NCBI GenBank assembly: GCA_022340615.1
Contig: JAJDNO010000005.1
Location: 1-64,000, forward strand
DNA length: 64,000 nucleotides
Source: Gallionella sp.
GTDB lineage: Bacteria > Pseudomonadota > Gammaproteobacteria > Burkholderiales > Gallionellaceae
Direction: 5' to 3'
Under the pieces are notes generated by a model. That model saw only the letters and a program-made list of their open reading frames with translations, ran no database searches and had not been told where the DNA came from. This document shows, piece after piece, positions 10,989 to 21,842 of the stretch. The translations under genes were made by a program, and so were the position numbers. How positions within the stretch are numbered: the stretch's first letter is position 1; every line of letters starts with the position of its first letter.

Positions 10989-13900
10989 CTAATTATCCGG
11001 TTTGCCCGGTTTCGATACGGCGGGTGCCCGGTTTACTCTGACCACGTCCGGATCACGCCAAGAACCGGTCACATTGTATTCAAATGACGCCAACTTATCG
11101 AGCGGATTGCCCAGAACCTTGTTCATGATCAGCGATCCGATCCCGACCGCCGGACTGATCGCAAATGCGCCGATCAGCGACACGCTGTCACCCAGGGTAG
11201 GCAATATCCTTACGTGCAGATTTTGAGTTTCATCATTCAGGTTGATGTCGCCTTTCATCGTCACCTTCGCGGATGAACCGTAAATTCGGAAATCCTGACT
11301 ATTAATGATGCCGTCCTTGATGGAGGCATTGCCATTGATGCTGTCGAACTGGAAGCCCTCGCTGAACACGTCGGTAAAGCCCAGCGCGATATGTTTCGGC
11401 AAATCCTGCAGGCTGAGCACACTGAGCAATTTCCCGGCACCCGGATCCATTTTCAGGAACTTGCCCTTGCCGGCATCCAGTTTCAGCGAGCCATCCAGCG
11501 TGGCATAGCTGAAATTTTCCGGCGGGCCCGCCCAGGACAGGTCTGCCGTCAGCCTGCCACTGCCGCCCTTGACGGTATTTGGATAACCGGATCGGGCAAG
11601 TATCTTCCCTGCATCGCTGATGTCCAGCATCAATTTGAGCTGGGTATTCTGCTGTCCTTCCGTATCGCCCCAGACGCCGTCTCCAACCAGGCTGCCGTCC
11701 GGATTAGCGATATTCAGGCGGCGCATCCGCCAGTCGCTGCCCTCGGGATGTCCGATCAATTCGAAGTGGCCGATGTGTTTTCCTTTGACCAGCAGGTTCT
11801 CGATCGAGATATCCAGAGCCGGAATATCGCCCGGTATTGTCCTGTCCGCCTGTCCGGGTTCGGCAGATTTGTCAGGTACGGACACATTGGCTGGCGTCCG
11901 GGTAAACTGCTCGTCACCCGACAATTTCAGGTTGCTGAATCTGGCGCGGAGCATGTTGCCAGATTCGTATCCGTGAGGTTCCCAAACCACCTCCCCCTTC
12001 AGCCCGACTCCGCTAAGCCGTGCAGCCAGACCGTCGCCACGACGGTTAGCGACGACGTGCACAGCGCCAACATGCTGGCCGTAACCGCTCAATTTCCCGA
12101 TATTCAGATTCGCTCCCGCGATGACCGACCAGGTACCGTCACCGGCCAAACGGGCTGACGATCCGGGCAGCTTTGCCGCATGACTGGCGGCAACCCCTGA
12201 ACCGCCGGCTGCGGCGGATTTTTTCGCGGAGCCAGCCAGTCCGCCCCAGCCCTGCAGCGACAGTTCCGGCAGGCTGCCGACCAGCCATACACCATCATTC
12301 CGGCGATGTCTGACGCGTGATGTTTCCCGCGCAATCGTTGATGGAGGCAACTTGTCCGTGGCACCAAAGCTGACCACACCGCGCTTGACCACCATTGCCC
12401 CTCCCTGGTTCTGTCGCTCCAGCCGGGCACCGAGCAGATTCCCGAGCCGGGCGGTAACCACATCACGATCCGGGTCAGGAACACTCTCAGCTTTGGGGCA
12501 ATCACCGACGCAATGTCTGACAGGTTCTGGCGGGAGCAGAACCGGGCTGCGTTCCACGCGCAGCAGCATGGACTCTCCTGCGGACTTCGCAAACGGCGCC
12601 GGCAAACTGGAACTCAATCCCTCCAATCTGGACGTAACGACGACCTGCGCGGACTTTTTGACCACGCTGACATCGGCATCCCAATCCGTGCTGCCGTGCA
12701 GGTAATTCAGCACGGAATAGTGTTCGGTCTTGCGCAGCAGGTCGACATTGCTTCGCCCCGTGACTTTGGCATGCACCGTACCGTCCTCGCTGCTCTGTAC
12801 ATTGATGGTCGCGGGTCCGCCGAGTATTTCCGCTGACACATCGTCGGCATGCATGCCCGCTTCGTTAAATTCCAGTGTTCCCCGGGTCTTGTACAGAACC
12901 GGCACTTCCTTGCCCAGCTCGATTTGGTTGTCCTGCACCTTGATCGTTCCCGACACCTTCACCGGGTTGTCTCCCGACAGCGGAATGTGCGCGGACAAAT
13001 CAAGCTGCCCGTTCCCCTTGGCGCCAATACCGTCGGTAAACCCGTGTATATAGCTCCGCACCGGACTTTTCTGGACGAATTCAAGGAACGAACTGCTTGC
13101 GCCGGTCGCCTCGCCATTGATTTCCAGCGACTTATCCTTGCTCATCATGTCCGGTATCGTGACAGTGACGTTGTGCAGCTGCGTGTCGAGGATGGTCGCC
13201 GACGGCGACTCCACGACCAGCTTGTTGCCGCGTATCAAAAATTCGCCGGAAATATGCTCGATGCTCGGCCAGTGCTTGTCGAATTCCAGCACTGCATCCC
13301 GCGCGTGGCCGCCGATTTCAAGCAGCACATCCTTGCTGCGGCGCGAGCCGGCAGGGCTGGCGCAGCCGGCTGTCTGGTCCATTGAAGGATGGGGTGCTGG
13401 AGTTGGCGCAACTGCACTTGCCACGCCCTGTTGTTGCTGCAGGGCGGAAAGCTCGGCAACGCCGGAAACGCGGGCAAGATCCGGCGAGTTGCGGGGCGGA
13501 TTTCGATCCTCCTTTCCGGATGGCTGTAAACACTGTGCTGCACCGTTCCGGAAGTCGCTCAGATTGCCCTTGATGCGGATACGAAAGTCTTCGGTATGGC
13601 CGGCTTTCAGCGCGTCATTCAGCCAGTCACTGGCCGGCCCGTGCAGCGCGATCAGCGGGGTATAACGGGCCGCGCGCCGGATATCGCCGCGCGTCAGTTT
13701 TCCGGTCAGGTCCAGCACTCCCAGTGTGCCGGCCTGAGTCCGGTAACTGCCGTACAAATTGCCGGCCAGATCATCATTGGAAACCGCGATATTGTCGGCA
13801 TTGATCGACAACTCTCCATCCTTGCGCTGCCAGGATCCCTGCCCGATCAGGGTAGCAAACGACAACGGTTCGCGCATTTCATCCGGCGCGTCGACGACCA

Positions 13901-15272
13901 TTCCGTGCGCATCGATACTCAGTTTGCCGCTGGACTCGCTGCCGATCACGTCCCCGGTCAAACCGGTAAAACCTGGGATTTTTCCGACCTGGTTCAAACC
14001 GAGATTTTTGAAATGCGTTTTAATCCTGTAGTTATTCGGGTTTCCTGGCTCACCCTGCCATCGTGCATCCAGATTGCTCACAATCCCCCTGGGCGCATAA
14101 GCATCCAGACGCGAGCGCAAGTCATCCCGCATCGGCAGATATTTCGACAATGCGGCAAGTTTCTTCAGACTGAGCAGATTGGCCCTGATCTCTCCGCCTG
14201 AAGTCCGGCCACCGAAAAACATACGGTGTCGCCCCTTGATCGTGCGGAAATAGAAATCCGTCGGCTGGAAATCTAGCCCGTCCTGCAGGTGCAATGCCAG
14301 ATGTCTGGTGGAAACTTCAAAACCGCCTTCAAGCTCCTGCCATGAAGCGCGGCCGCTCAGTTCGCGCACGTGCATTTCAGGCACATCTTCACCAAGCCGG
14401 GTAATCACATCGCGCAGATCCATATCAACGGTAAGCTGGCTGATCTTGCCGTCGCTGACACCCAGCCAGCCGCGCAACGCCCCGCGGCCCTGGCTGAATT
14501 CGCCGGGCAAATTCAGCCAGGGCCGCCATGCGGTCACGTCGGTGTAATCGAGCCGGGTAAACAGCATGCCGCTCCAACCGGACAGGTTGTCGAAACTGGC
14601 ACCGTTAAAATCGCCGCGCACTTCCAGCGGCGTTGCCAGTTCCGGAGGCGGCAACGCCTGAAGCGCAAATCGATGCCGGTTGAAAAAATTGGTGATGCGC
14701 AGGTTTACCTGTTGCAGCACCAGCGGCGGCGCAGCTCGCTGCTGATCAATCCAGACGATCAGCGCATTTCGCACGACCAGGTTGGACTGGTGCAGCAACC
14801 AGTCGGATATGTCGTTGTTCTCGCCTTTTCTGGAAAGCACCAGGTTGCCGATATACAGTTTTCCTTCCGCATCACGGCGTATCAGCAGTTCCGGGCTGTC
14901 TATCTCCAGATTGGCGAGGCGTATTTCAGCAGTCAGCAGCGACATCCATGACAGGCTGCCGTCGATGCGTTTCAGCGCCAGCGCGGTCTGCCGGTGGTCA
15001 TCCAGAACCTGCACATCGGAGAGCCTGAGCCGCGGCATGAATCCTCGCCACTCACCCTGTATCTTTCCGATCGTTACCGGACTTCCTATCGCTGCCGACA
15101 ACGAGTAAGTGATGCTGTCATGATATTGCTCTATATTCGGCAACAACCAGTAGCGCAGCGCCATGATCGAAAATGCGACCAGAATCGCGGCAACCGTCGA
15201 CGCAACAACAATAAGACGCGACAGCCAGTTCAAGCTGTACCAAAAAATGCGGACAGGAAGCGAGTTCAACAT
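10989..15272 (-). CDS. yhdP: YhdP family (AsmA-like) large envelope protein
   Basis: 1427 aa, N-terminal TM anchor, DUF3971/AsmA-like C-terminus (GKGKFLKMDPGAGKLLSVLSLQDLPKHIALGFTDVFSEGFQFDSINGNASIKDG). Confidence 0.88.
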   Translation of the reverse strand: MLNSLPVRIFWYSLNWLSRLIVVASTVAAILVAFSIMALRYWLLPNIEQYHDSITYSLSAAIGSPVTIGKIQGEWRGFMPRLRLSDVQVLDDHRQTALALKRIDGSLSWMSLLTAEIRLANLEIDSPELLIRRDAEGKLYIGNLVLSRKGENNDISDWLLHQSNLVVRNALIVWIDQQRAAPPLVLQQVNLRITNFFNRHRFALQALPPPELATPLEVRGDFNGASFDNLSGWSGMLFTRLDYTDVTAWRPWLNLPGEFSQGRGALRGWLGVSDGKISQLTVDMDLRDVITRLGEDVPEMHVRELSGRASWQELEGGFEVSTRHLALHLQDGLDFQPTDFYFRTIKGRHRMFFGGRTSGGEIRANLLSLKKLAALSKYLPMRDDLRSRLDAYAPRGIVSNLDARWQGEPGNPNNYRIKTHFKNLGLNQVGKIPGFTGLTGDVIGSESSGKLSIDAHGMVVDAPDEMREPLSFATLIGQGSWQRKDGELSINADNIAVSNDDLAGNLYGSYRTQAGTLGVLDLTGKLTRGDIRRAARYTPLIALHGPASDWLNDALKAGHTEDFRIRIKGNLSDFRNGAAQCLQPSGKEDRNPPRNSPDLARVSGVAELSALQQQQGVASAVAPTPAPHPSMDQTAGCASPAGSRRSKDVLLEIGGHARDAVLEFDKHWPSIEHISGEFLIRGNKLVVESPSATILDTQLHNVTVTIPDMMSKDKSLEINGEATGASSSFLEFVQKSPVRSYIHGFTDGIGAKGNGQLDLSAHIPLSGDNPVKVSGTIKVQDNQIELGKEVPVLYKTRGTLEFNEAGMHADDVSAEILGGPATINVQSSEDGTVHAKVTGRSNVDLLRKTEHYSVLNYLHGSTDWDADVSVVKKSAQVVVTSRLEGLSSSLPAPFAKSAGESMLLRVERSPVLLPPEPVRHCVGDCPKAESVPDPDRDVVTARLGNLLGARLERQNQGGAMVVKRGVVSFGATDKLPPSTIARETSRVRHRRNDGVWLVGSLPELSLQGWGGLAGSAKKSAAAGGSGVAASHAAKLPGSSARLAGDGTWSVIAGANLNIGKLSGYGQHVGAVHVVANRRGDGLAARLSGVGLKGEVVWEPHGYESGNMLRARFSNLKLSGDEQFTRTPANVSVPDKSAEPGQADRTIPGDIPALDISIENLLVKGKHIGHFELIGHPEGSDWRMRRLNIANPDGSLVGDGVWGDTEGQQNTQLKLMLDISDAGKILARSGYPNTVKGGSGRLTADLSWAGPPENFSYATLDGSLKLDAGKGKFLKMDPGAGKLLSVLSLQDLPKHIALGFTDVFSEGFQFDSINGNASIKDGIINSQDFRIYGSSAKVTMKGDINLNDETQNLHVRILPTLGDSVSLIGAFAISPAVGIGSLIMNKVLGNPLDKLASFEYNVTGSWRDPDVVRVNRAPAVSKPGKPDN

Positions 15273-15365
15273 TAATTAACCCAGACGGCAAATGTGCCGG
15301 AAGACTGGCTAAAACCTATAATTGGACGACAATCAGTATTCTAACTTAATGAGCCCTAGAATATC

Positions 15366-18164
15366 GTGAACTCAACCACTTTGACCTTCCCCGATCTGCT
15401 GCAGAAAACCTTGCGCTGCAGCCGTTATGCCAAAAGAGCACTCGACACAGACCCGCAGTTGCTGAAATGGTTGCAGGAAAATTTCTCCGCGCCGTGCAGC
15501 AGCCAGGAAATGCAGGAACTGATGCTGCAATCCGGCATGAACCTGGACGATGAAACCGGGCTGGCACGCGCAATGCGCCGCTTGCGCAAGCTGGTGATGG
15601 TCAAGCTGATAATGCGGGACCTGAATGGCATGGCCGGGCTGGAAGAAGTCATGCAATCGATGACGTGGCTGGCCGAATTGTGCGTGCAGCGCGCGCATGC
15701 ATGCCTGACGAGCGCTATGCAAGCACAGTTCGGGGCGCCGACTGACCATGCCGGGGCTGCAACGCAGGAATTGCTGGTCATTGCGATGGGCAAGCTCGGC
15801 GGCGGCGAACTGAATGTATCCTCCGATATCGACCTGATATTTGTATATCCGGAAGACGGCGAAACCACCGGCCCGCGCAGACTGGGCAATCATGAGTACT
15901 TTTCCCGGATGGGACGTCGACTGATCAGCATGATCAGCGAACATACTGCCGATGGTTATGTGTTCAGGGTCGACATGCGCTTGCGCCCATATGGCGAGAG
16001 CGGACCGCTGGTGGCAAGCTTTGCCGCCCTTGAGGAATATCTGGTCAGCCAGGGCCGCGAATGGGAAAGATACGCGTGGATCAAGGCGCGAGTGATTTCG
16101 CCTGCCCAGGATCCGCTGCGTCCGAGTCGGCAGGCAGCCGAATTGTCCCGTCTGGTGCGACCCTTCATATACCGGAAATACCTGGACTACGGCGCGATTG
16201 ATTCGATGCGCAAATTGCATGCACAGATCAGCCAGGAAGTGCAGCGGCGCAACCGGCTCAACAACATCAAGCTCGGCCCGGGAGGCATACGCGAGATCGA
16301 ATTCATCGCACAGGTGTTCCAGCTGATACGCGGCGGCGGCGATGCGCGTCTGCGTATCCGCCCGACCCGCAGAGTGCTGCAGCAGATCGGTGAGAACGCG
16401 CAGATGTCATTGCAGGAAGTGGCCGCACTGGATGCGGCCTATGTATTCCTGCGCAACCTGGAACACCGCCTGCAGTATCTGGACGATCAGCAAACCCAGG
16501 AGTTGCCGGGAGCTCCGGAAGACCGCGAAATTATCGCCTACGGAATGGGTTACGCTGATTACGCCGCATTCATGAATGAGCTTGATCGCCATCGCAAACT
16601 GGTCAGCCGGCAGTTCGAACAGATTTTCGGTGCACAACAACTGCTGCAATCCAGTGCACCTTTGATCGACCATGCTGCAAAGTCACAGGATGCGTCAGGC
16701 TTGCAGCACGGCATGCCGCTGTGGCACGAAGGAATCACTGCCGAGGACCTGACAGCGGCGCTGGCGAATCTGGGCTACCACGATATGCAGAACAGCTCGC
16801 AGCGCCTGCTGCAATTGCGCCGCAGCGGGCGCTATCTGCATCTGCCCGAATTGAGCAGGCAGAGGCTGGACCGGCTGATCCCGCAATTCATTGCGTTGAG
16901 CGCGCAGCACAGCGACCCAGATGCGACGCTCTCCAGATTGCTGAATTTTCTCGAAGGCATCAGCGGCCGCGCCTCATATCTCGCGTTTCTGGCCGAATAT
17001 CCGCAGGCCCTGCAGCGCTTGACCCGGCTCATCGCCGCAAGCAGCTGGGCCAGCGAGTACCTGACCATGCACCCTGCGCTGCTGGATGAATTGCTGGATG
17101 CCCGCGAAATATACCAGCCGCCGCTGTGGCAGCAGATCGATCGGGAACTGCAAACCCGGCTGGAAGACAATGTGGACGATGCGGAACGGCAGCTGGACGT
17201 GCTGCGCCACACGCAGCAGGAACAGACCTTCCACCTGCTGGCGATGGACCTGCAGGGGTTGCTCCCGCTGGAAATGCTCAGCGACCACCTGAGCGAACTG
17301 GCCGACCTGATGCTGCGCCATGTACTGAAACTGTGCTGGGCGACACTGCGCAATCGTCATCGCGAAGAACCCGCATTCGCGATCATCGCTTATGGCAAGC
17401 TGGGCGGGCGGGAGCTGGGCTACGCGTCGGATCTCGATCTGATCTTCCTGTATGACGACGATCATCCGGATGCGCAGCAAAATTATGCGCGGCTGGCGCA
17501 GCGCATCAACACGATGCTGAGCAGCTACACTTCATCGGGACGGCTGTACGAAACCGATTTGCGGCTGCGCCCGGACGGCGCCAGCGGCATGCTGGTGAGC
17601 ACAACCGCGGCTTTCGCCGAATACCAGCAGAAACATGCCTGGGTCTGGGAGCACCAGGCTTTGACGCGCGCCCGTTTCAGTGCAGGAGATAATCAAGTCG
17701 GAAGAATATTCGAACAGATACGCAAGCAAGTGCTTTGCAAGCCGCGCGACCTGGTGGCGCTGCGGAAGGACATTCTGGCGATGCGCCAGAAAATGCACGA
17801 AGGTCATCCCAATCAAAGCGGCCTGTTCGACATCAAGCATGACAGCGGCGGCATGGTGGATATCGAATTCATGGTGCAATATCTGGTGCTTGCCCATGCT
17901 CATGAGCATCCGCAGCTATGCGCCAATGCCGGTAATCTGGCATTGCTCAAACTTGCGGGGGAACTCGGTCTGATCCCGGATGAACTGGCCGAACAGGTCC
18001 GCCTGCTGTACCGCGAGTTGCGCCAGATTCAGCACCGCATGCGGCTCAACAGCAATTCGCCGTGCCGTGTCGAACAGGACAGGATTGATACCCGCGCTAG
18101 CGGAATATTATGGGAAAGGCTATTTGGCAGTACCGGCAGAGGCAGCGGCGCCGAACTTGCCTGA
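15366..18164 (+). CDS. glnE: Bifunctional glutamine synthetase adenylyltransferase/deadenylylase
   Basis: 932 aa; GTG start; two nucleotidyltransferase motifs (GKLGGGELNVSSDIDLIFVY; GKLGGRELGYASDLDLIFLYD). Confidence 0.96.
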   Translation: MNSTTLTFPDLLQKTLRCSRYAKRALDTDPQLLKWLQENFSAPCSSQEMQELMLQSGMNLDDETGLARAMRRLRKLVMVKLIMRDLNGMAGLEEVMQSMTWLAELCVQRAHACLTSAMQAQFGAPTDHAGAATQELLVIAMGKLGGGELNVSSDIDLIFVYPEDGETTGPRRLGNHEYFSRMGRRLISMISEHTADGYVFRVDMRLRPYGESGPLVASFAALEEYLVSQGREWERYAWIKARVISPAQDPLRPSRQAAELSRLVRPFIYRKYLDYGAIDSMRKLHAQISQEVQRRNRLNNIKLGPGGIREIEFIAQVFQLIRGGGDARLRIRPTRRVLQQIGENAQMSLQEVAALDAAYVFLRNLEHRLQYLDDQQTQELPGAPEDREIIAYGMGYADYAAFMNELDRHRKLVSRQFEQIFGAQQLLQSSAPLIDHAAKSQDASGLQHGMPLWHEGITAEDLTAALANLGYHDMQNSSQRLLQLRRSGRYLHLPELSRQRLDRLIPQFIALSAQHSDPDATLSRLLNFLEGISGRASYLAFLAEYPQALQRLTRLIAASSWASEYLTMHPALLDELLDAREIYQPPLWQQIDRELQTRLEDNVDDAERQLDVLRHTQQEQTFHLLAMDLQGLLPLEMLSDHLSELADLMLRHVLKLCWATLRNRHREEPAFAIIAYGKLGGRELGYASDLDLIFLYDDDHPDAQQNYARLAQRINTMLSSYTSSGRLYETDLRLRPDGASGMLVSTTAAFAEYQQKHAWVWEHQALTRARFSAGDNQVGRIFEQIRKQVLCKPRDLVALRKDILAMRQKMHEGHPNQSGLFDIKHDSGGMVDIEFMVQYLVLAHAHEHPQLCANAGNLALLKLAGELGLIPDELAEQVRLLYRELRQIQHRMRLNSNSPCRVEQDRIDTRASGILWERLFGSTGRGSGAELA

Positions 18165-19430
18165 AACAATATGGCGGCCAGAGGCTTCACCGTCCTTGCG
18201 CGCGACCAGCCGATACATGACCATATCGCCCTTGCCCTTGACGGTTATCGTGGCCGGCGGCTCGAAATCATAGTCAAAGCGGATGCGGTTGTACGTTGTC
18301 TTGTCAACCTGGATCACGCCCTCGATCGCCTCATCGGTGAGCCTGCTGGCAACGTTCACCGTGTCTCCCCACAAGTCATAGATGAAACGTTTGGTGCCGA
18401 TCACGCCGGCAACTACCGGACCGGTGGCGATGCCGGAGTGTATATTCAGCTTGAATGGAGAGAGTTCGGGATGCGTGACCACATAATCGCGCATTTCCAG
18501 AGCCAGATTCGCAATGTTGGTCGTGTAATTTGAATTTGTCTGATTCAGGCCGCCCACCGCCATGTAGGCATCACCGATCGTCTTGATTTTTTCCAGCCCG
18601 TATTTTTCGCACATCTGGTCAAAGCCGGAAAATATCGTATTCAGAAGACTGACCATCTGCTCCGGTGAAAGCGATTCGGTCAACTGGGTGAAATTCACCA
18701 GATCGGCAAACATCACCGTCACATCTGCATGACCGTCAGCAATCAGGCCCTGATGCTCATCCTTGAGCCTGGTTGCAATGCTGCTCGGCAGCACGTTCAG
18801 CAGCACGCGCTCCGATTTCTTCTGCTCTTCGGCGAGCAGTTGGTGCTGCTCATCGAGCTGTCTATTGGTCTTTTCCATCGCAACAACAAAGTGGCGGACC
18901 AGGAAGTAGATGATGGAAGACATCGCTGCAAAATTTAGCGCAAAGAAAAAACCGATGGTTTTCATTGCAACACCGCTGTTTTCACCGTTGCCGAGGTAGA
19001 AATCGAAGCCGCCTGATATGACCGTCATCACCATGTACGCGAAGAACCAGGGGATCGAATCCCGCCAGCCAGAAACAACCAGCGCACCGATCGGAGCAAG
19101 CAGCGCCCATAGCATCACGCCGCTGGACGTCACTGCACTGCCTATGCTCCATTGCATGATGAATGGTACAAACAGAAAAAGGCTGAGCTGGATGAATCGG
19201 AATACTTCGAAATTCTTGGTCTTTGAAAAATATACCAGCGAGGCAACCGAAATCAGCTGGTAGGCCAGCGGGACATTGGTTGAAAAATGTATTCCCATTG
19301 CCCAATAGATCGCCAGCCACAGCACTACTGCAAGATTCATGAAGGCACAGGCGAAGATGAGCAAATCCCGGTGCAACTTCTCCTCTTGCTCGTATGGCTT
19401 TGATTCGCTGGCTGAGGGGTTAATTCGCAT
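18120..19430 (-). CDS. Membrane-anchored class III adenylate cyclase
   Basis: N-terminal multi-TM region, then VTVMFADLVNFTQLTESLSPEQMV...EKIKTIGDAYMAVGG...YDLWGDTVNVASRLTD. Confidence 0.88.
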   Translation of the reverse strand: MRINPSASESKPYEQEEKLHRDLLIFACAFMNLAVVLWLAIYWAMGIHFSTNVPLAYQLISVASLVYFSKTKNFEVFRFIQLSLFLFVPFIMQWSIGSAVTSSGVMLWALLAPIGALVVSGWRDSIPWFFAYMVMTVISGGFDFYLGNGENSGVAMKTIGFFFALNFAAMSSIIYFLVRHFVVAMEKTNRQLDEQHQLLAEEQKKSERVLLNVLPSSIATRLKDEHQGLIADGHADVTVMFADLVNFTQLTESLSPEQMVSLLNTIFSGFDQMCEKYGLEKIKTIGDAYMAVGGLNQTNSNYTTNIANLALEMRDYVVTHPELSPFKLNIHSGIATGPVVAGVIGTKRFIYDLWGDTVNVASRLTDEAIEGVIQVDKTTYNRIRFDYDFEPPATITVKGKGDMVMYRLVARKDGEASGRHIVSGKFGAAASAGTAK

Positions 19431-19627
19431 GATTTAAATGTTTGGAAACAATATCCGTTTTTTGAGGCGTTGGCCATATTTCACGATATGATGTAATCAT
19501 AACCGAATTAACCGCCCAGAAATCAAGTCAGCGATGCCTAATTTTAATTTTCGCAGCTTCATAAGTCTGCGGGAAAAGGCTAAAATGCGCGCTTCGAAAA
19601 TTGCCTAATCTTAAAGGGAACACCATT

Positions 19628-20548
19628 ATGTCGATGTCCGACCGCGACGGATTTATCTGGTACGACGGCAAGCTTGTGCCATGGCGCGATGCCACAACCC
19701 ACGTGCTGACCCATACACTCCACTACGGCATGGGCGTATTTGAGGGCTTGCGCGCGTACAAGGCCGCCCAGGGCACCGCAATTTTCCGTCTCAAGGAACA
19801 TACCGACCGACTGTTCAATTCCGCGCACATATTCCAGATGAAGTTGCCATTTGACAGGGAAACCATCAGCGAGGCGCAGCTCGAGGTGGTGCGCGCCAAC
19901 AAACTGGAATCCTGCTACATCCGCCCGATCTGCTTTTATGGCTCGGAGGGGATGGGAATTTCGGCCAAGACCATTTCCACACACGTTGCGATCGCGGCCT
20001 GGCCATGGGGCGCCTACCTTGGCGATGACGGCATGCAGAAGGGAATCCGCGTAAAGACTTCCAGTTTCACCCGCCATCACGTCAATGTGAACATGTGCCG
20101 GGCCAAGTCTGTTACGACCTATACCAATTCGATACTCGCCCACCAGGAAGCCGACAACGACAATTATGACGAGGCGCTGTTGCTGGACGTGGACGGCTAC
20201 GTTGCCGAAGGTGCGGGCGAGAACATTTTCATCGTGAAAAAAGGCCGGCTGTTCACGCCCGACCTGACCGCCTGCCTGGAGGGCATCACGCGCGATTCAA
20301 TCTTCACGCTGGCCGGGGAAATGGGGATCGAAATCGTTGAGAAGCGCATCACCCGGGATGAAGTGTATTGCGCCGATGAAGCCTTTTTCACCGGCACCGC
20401 TGCCGAGGTAACGCCAATCCGCGAACTCGACCGACGCACCATCGGCTCAGGTTCGCGCGGTCCGATTACCGCCCGCCTGCAACAGGCATTCTTCGACTGC
20501 GTCGCGGGCAAGCACCCGCAGCACACCGGCTGGCTGAGCTATATTTAA
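19628..20548 (+). CDS. ilvE: Branched-chain amino acid aminotransferase
   Basis: MSMSDRDGFIWYDGKLVPWRDATTHVLTHTLHYGMGVFEGLRAY...; typical IlvE. Confidence 0.95.
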   Translation: MSMSDRDGFIWYDGKLVPWRDATTHVLTHTLHYGMGVFEGLRAYKAAQGTAIFRLKEHTDRLFNSAHIFQMKLPFDRETISEAQLEVVRANKLESCYIRPICFYGSEGMGISAKTISTHVAIAAWPWGAYLGDDGMQKGIRVKTSSFTRHHVNVNMCRAKSVTTYTNSILAHQEADNDNYDEALLLDVDGYVAEGAGENIFIVKKGRLFTPDLTACLEGITRDSIFTLAGEMGIEIVEKRITRDEVYCADEAFFTGTAAEVTPIRELDRRTIGSGSRGPITARLQQAFFDCVAGKHPQHTGWLSYI

Positions 20549-20569
20549 CATGGCATTTGGAGAGTTATC

Positions 20570-20770
20570 TTGAACAAACAGGACATCAACCAGCGTTATA
20601 TCGAAGTCACCGCGAAAGATCTGCCACTAGCCTGCCCGATGCCGAACATGAATGTATGGAACGCACATCCCAAAGTGATGATCCCGCTGGATCATGGCGG
20701 TGAAGCACGCTGCCCGTATTGCGGTACCTTGTATAAATTTACGGGCGAACTCCCCAAAGCTCATCATTAA
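20570..20770 (+). CDS. Small zinc-finger domain protein (NDUFS6/CHCC-like)
   Basis: CPMPNMNVWNAHPKVMIPLDHGGEARCPYCGTLYKFTG; TTG start; just downstream of ilvE and upstream of waaF. Confidence 0.85.
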   Translation: MNKQDINQRYIEVTAKDLPLACPMPNMNVWNAHPKVMIPLDHGGEARCPYCGTLYKFTGELPKAHH

Positions 20771-20813
20771 AAATCCGAGCCGGTTTGTCTCGCGCCGGCG
20801 CACATAACGAAAA

Positions 20814-21818
20814 ATGAACAAAATCCTGATCATCGGTCCGAGCTGGGTGGGTGACGCCATGTTGATGCAACCCATGCTGCGGCGGCTGCGGCAACGTCAT
20901 CCGGAATGCCGGATCGATGTTCTGGCCCCGCCCTGGACAGCCGCACTGTTGGGTGCGATGCCCGAGGTTGACGAAGTCATCATCAATCCTTTTCCGCATG
21001 GCGAATTGAGGCTGGGCGCGCGGTACCGGCTGGGAAAGAAACTGCGCGAATCGCAATATGACCAGGCCATCGTACTGCCCAATTCGCTGAAATCGGCATT
21101 CGTGCCTTTTTTTGCCCAGATCCCGCTACGCACAGGATTTGTCGGGGAACTCCGCTACGGCCTGCTCAACGATGCGCGCAAACTCAGCAAAAAGCGCCTG
21201 CCGCTGATGGTGGAGCGATTTGCCCAACTTGCCGAAGACCGGGATGGCGCCATTCCACGCCCCCTGGCCAACCCCGGTCTGGAGGTTTCCGCAGCCCGGC
21301 GCGATGAGGTATTGCACAAGCTGGGGCTGGCAACGGATTTGCCCGTCGCAATATTCTGCCCAGGCGCCGAATACGGGCCCTCCAAGCGCTGGCCCATACC
21401 ATATTTCGCTGAGATCGCTCAGCGCCTCCAGAAACATGGCTTTGCAATCTGGCTGATCGGATCCGCCAAGGACAGGGAAATTGCCGATAAAATCGTCGCC
21501 ATGGGAAATCCCGCATCCCGCAATCTGTGCGGCAGCACCGATCTGGCCGATGCAATTGCTTTGTTGTCCTGCGCAGAACTGGTCATCAGCAATGATTCCG
21601 GTCTGATGCACATTGCTGCCGCGCTGAATCGCCCGATGCTGGCGCTGTTCGGCTCCAGCAGCCCGCAATTCACCCCCCCGCTTTCGCCCAAAGCCGAGGT
21701 CGTCAAACTCGATCTCAAATGCAGTCCCTGCTACAAGCGTGAGTGTCCGCTCGGGCACTTCAACTGCATGATGCAGCTCACTCCGGATCTGGTCTGGAAC
21801 AAGATTGAGCAAATGTAA
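20814..21818 (+). CDS. waaF: Lipopolysaccharide heptosyltransferase II
   Basis: MNKILIIGPSWVGDAMLMQPMLRRLRQRHP...FCPGAEYGPSKRWP...SNDSGLMHIAAALNRPMLALFGSSSP. Confidence 0.95.
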   Translation: MNKILIIGPSWVGDAMLMQPMLRRLRQRHPECRIDVLAPPWTAALLGAMPEVDEVIINPFPHGELRLGARYRLGKKLRESQYDQAIVLPNSLKSAFVPFFAQIPLRTGFVGELRYGLLNDARKLSKKRLPLMVERFAQLAEDRDGAIPRPLANPGLEVSAARRDEVLHKLGLATDLPVAIFCPGAEYGPSKRWPIPYFAEIAQRLQKHGFAIWLIGSAKDREIADKIVAMGNPASRNLCGSTDLADAIALLSCAELVISNDSGLMHIAAALNRPMLALFGSSSPQFTPPLSPKAEVVKLDLKCSPCYKRECPLGHFNCMMQLTPDLVWNKIEQM

Positions 21819-21842
21819 CGCCCGGGAATCCGGAAAAATTTC

